DNA of 5,078 nucleotides from Streptococcus sp. UBA6071 (GTDB lineage: Bacteria > Bacillota > Bacilli > Lactobacillales > Streptococcaceae): the NCBI GenBank assembly GCA_002436115.1, contig DIXV01000117.1, positions 2,652 to 7,729 of the forward strand, written 5' to 3'. The position numbers were made by a program, and so were the translations under genes. Within the stretch, counting starts at the first letter, position 1. Each line of letters starts with the position of its first letter. Positions 4,674 to 5,078 of this stretch are shown here, one piece after another. The notes beneath the pieces are model-generated. The model had not been told where the DNA came from, made no database searches, and was given only the letters and a program-made list of their open reading frames with translations.

Positions 4674-4856
4674 AAAGGTATGAGTGGTCTAACGCCCATG
4701 AAGCAGTTTACTGTGGAGGCGGTGGGTCACTCTACTTTCGTTTAGAATACAGTAACCTGGCAGCAAGACAGAACGCAACTAAAAAAGCACCTTGTTGAGG
4801 TGCTAGTTTCTTGCCTGCTGAACTCATTAAGCGACCGACCTTTTTAGGTCTTTTTT
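4674..4856 (+). ncRNA. Candidate structured RNA, about 180 nt, own promoter and terminator
   Basis: A promoter ends at 4667 and a terminator lies at 4837-4856, with no credible gene between. The first domain is one long hairpin: 4682-4691 pairs with 4723-4732 (ten pairs, three of them G-T), then after an A-G mismatch CGCC (4693-4696) pairs with GGCG (4718-4721), with CAG/CTG (4704-4706/4711-4713) at the tip. The second domain is closed by TGGCA (4758-4762) with TGCTG (4816-4820) and GCAAG (4763-4767) with CTTGC (4810-4814), separated by one bulged C. It encloses AGCACCT (4786-4792) with AGGTGCT (4798-4804). I recognise no known RNA family. It might be a stand-alone small RNA, a leader controlling late genes by attenuation, or a DNA packaging site whose symmetry only looks like RNA. 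Confidence 0.5.
4837..4856 (+). terminator. Rho-independent terminator ending the structured RNA
   Basis: GACCT (4837-4841) pairs with AGGTC (4846-4850) around TTTT, followed by six T (4851-4856). A second hairpin directly after it, GTTCAC (4857-4862) with GTGGAC (4869-4874, one G-T pair), is followed by TTTT and may back it up. The stem is short, so read-through to 4891 is possible. Confidence 0.7.
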
Positions 4857-4890
4857 GTTCACCTTTTTGTGGACTTTTGGAGGTGTTAAA

Positions 4891-4929
4891 ATGGTTTCTA
4901 AAGATATGCGATATTGTAAAACCTTATAA
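4891..4929 (+). pseudogene. Truncated start of a lost late gene
   Basis: GGAGG (4879-4883) sits seven bases before ATG 4891, one of the best ribosome binding sites in the window, yet the frame reads only MVSKDMRYCKTL before TAA (4927-4929). The 'RYCKT' start vaguely recalls the Cys-rich opening of phage HNH nucleases, which usually follow ArpU-type regulators, but twelve residues cannot establish that. The inverted repeat at 4930 begins immediately after the stop. The likeliest reading is the 5' end of a phage gene cut by deletion or by the element boundary. A genuine 12-aa peptide is less likely. Confidence 0.5.
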
Positions 4930-4961
4930 TATCAGCGTTTAAGGAGCATAAAACACTGATA
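4930..4961. repeat. 32-bp imperfect inverted repeat, candidate attachment core or junction
   Basis: TATCAG-C-GTTT (4930-4940) mirrors AAAC-A-CTGATA (4951-4961): ten of eleven positions pair around AAGGAGCATA. This is the form of a core site for a tyrosine integrase (two inverted arms, short spacer). It sits exactly where phage-like + strand sequence gives way to a minus-strand expression signal. Without the other end of the element the duplicated att core cannot be shown; an operator is an alternative. Confidence 0.4.
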
Positions 4962-4998
4962 ACGATAAGTAGAAATATAATCCACGAATTTTTGTCAT
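4939..4998 (-). CDS. Short minus-strand ORF, perhaps the 5' end of an interrupted gene (19 aa)
   Basis: On the minus strand, ATG at 4998-4996 follows GAGGT (5008-5004) by five bases and a good promoter (5053-5025). The frame reads MTKIRGLYFYLSLSVFYAP and stops at 4941-4939, inside the inverted repeat. A basic start followed by a hydrophobic run (LYFYLSLSVFY) is what a signal peptide or first membrane helix looks like. It is either a complete tiny membrane peptide or, more likely given the stop inside a candidate att core, a chromosomal gene whose reading frame was cut by insertion of the element. No family is recognised. Confidence 0.45.
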   Translation of the reverse strand: MTKIRGLYFYLSLSVFYAP

Positions 4999-5024
4999 AA
5001 TCTACCTCGAATCCTTTTGTCTCT

Positions 5025-5053
5025 ATTATAATTTATTCGTAAAAGAAATGCAA
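5025..5053 (-). promoter_or_regulatory. Minus-strand promoter reading toward the junction
   Basis: Read on the minus strand, TTGCAT (5053-5048), exactly 17 bases, then TATAAT (5030-5025), with an expected start near 5018 and a ribosome binding site about ten bases on. Apart from two short ORFs that are only shadows of + strand genes, this is the only minus-strand expression signal in the window, which marks the right end as different from the phage-like part. Confidence 0.6.
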
Positions 5054-5078
5054 AAATAGTTCAGCACCACTAGATTGG

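Noticed and set aside
4680..4745. 21-codon ORF (MSGLTPMKQFTVEAVGHSTFV) within the structured segment
   Set aside because: Its ATG lies about six bases after the expected transcript start, with AAAGG only one base before it, so initiation is not credible, and the same bases form a long hairpin.
4682..4760. tRNA-like look (GAGTGGTCTAACG similar to a D-arm, GTTTAGAATAC similar to a T-loop)
   Set aside because: No acceptor stem, no anticodon arm of the right geometry, and the better fold is one long hairpin at 4682-4732.
1..5078. CRISPR array or insertion sequence
   Set aside because: No regularly spaced repeats of CRISPR length and no transposase or terminal inverted repeats; the only repeats are the short arrays reported.

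Overview
The window is AT-rich DNA with short, tightly packed genes, AAAGGAG-type ribosome binding sites and almost every gene on the + strand. The protein types, together with the low GC, indicate the early (lysogeny-exit and replication) module of a temperate phage or phage-like island of a Firmicute, most likely Streptococcus. The species cannot be fixed from the sequence.

Layout. 1-174 is the 3' end of a Cro-like XRE DNA-binding protein. 189-425 is a small conserved-looking phage protein, possibly shortened by a frameshift. 426-768 holds no convincing gene: it has a weak 84-codon reading frame with a TTG start and no good ribosome binding site, and a nested inverted-repeat structure at 630-709. 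Then comes a compact operon: a 93-aa unknown protein (769), a 14-codon overlapping leader ORF (1068), a small winged-helix DNA-binding protein (1105), a DnaD-type replisome organiser (1373), a DnaC-type helicase loader (2210) and a 56-aa protein (3126). A strong hairpin terminator at 3313-3361 closes this block. It is followed by a 206-aa partly coiled-coil protein of unknown role (3394) and an ArpU-type late transcription regulator (4051), which ends at its own terminator (4424-4448).

How it works together (inference from family knowledge): the organiser would bind an origin, plausibly the repeat cluster inside its own gene (1780-1861). The helicase loader would then deliver the host replicative helicase, and the ArpU-like protein would switch on late genes. 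Where an intact phage would go on to HNH nuclease, terminase and structural genes, this window has about 440 bases of non-coding DNA dense in signals. These are competing inverted repeats (4458-4534), four tandem 11-bp repeats (4552-4595), a near-consensus promoter (4639-4667), and a roughly 180-nt transcribed segment that folds into two long stems and ends at a terminator (4674-4856).

After that, a well-formed ribosome binding site and ATG (4879-4893) open a reading frame of only 12 codons. It runs into a 32-bp imperfect inverted repeat (4930-4961), beyond which a minus-strand promoter, ribosome binding site and short ORF point back toward the junction. The simplest reading is that the late module is missing and the element ends near 4930-4961, making it either a phage-inducible island or satellite that kept a packaging or late-control region, or a deleted prophage. 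The right flank is too short to prove this.
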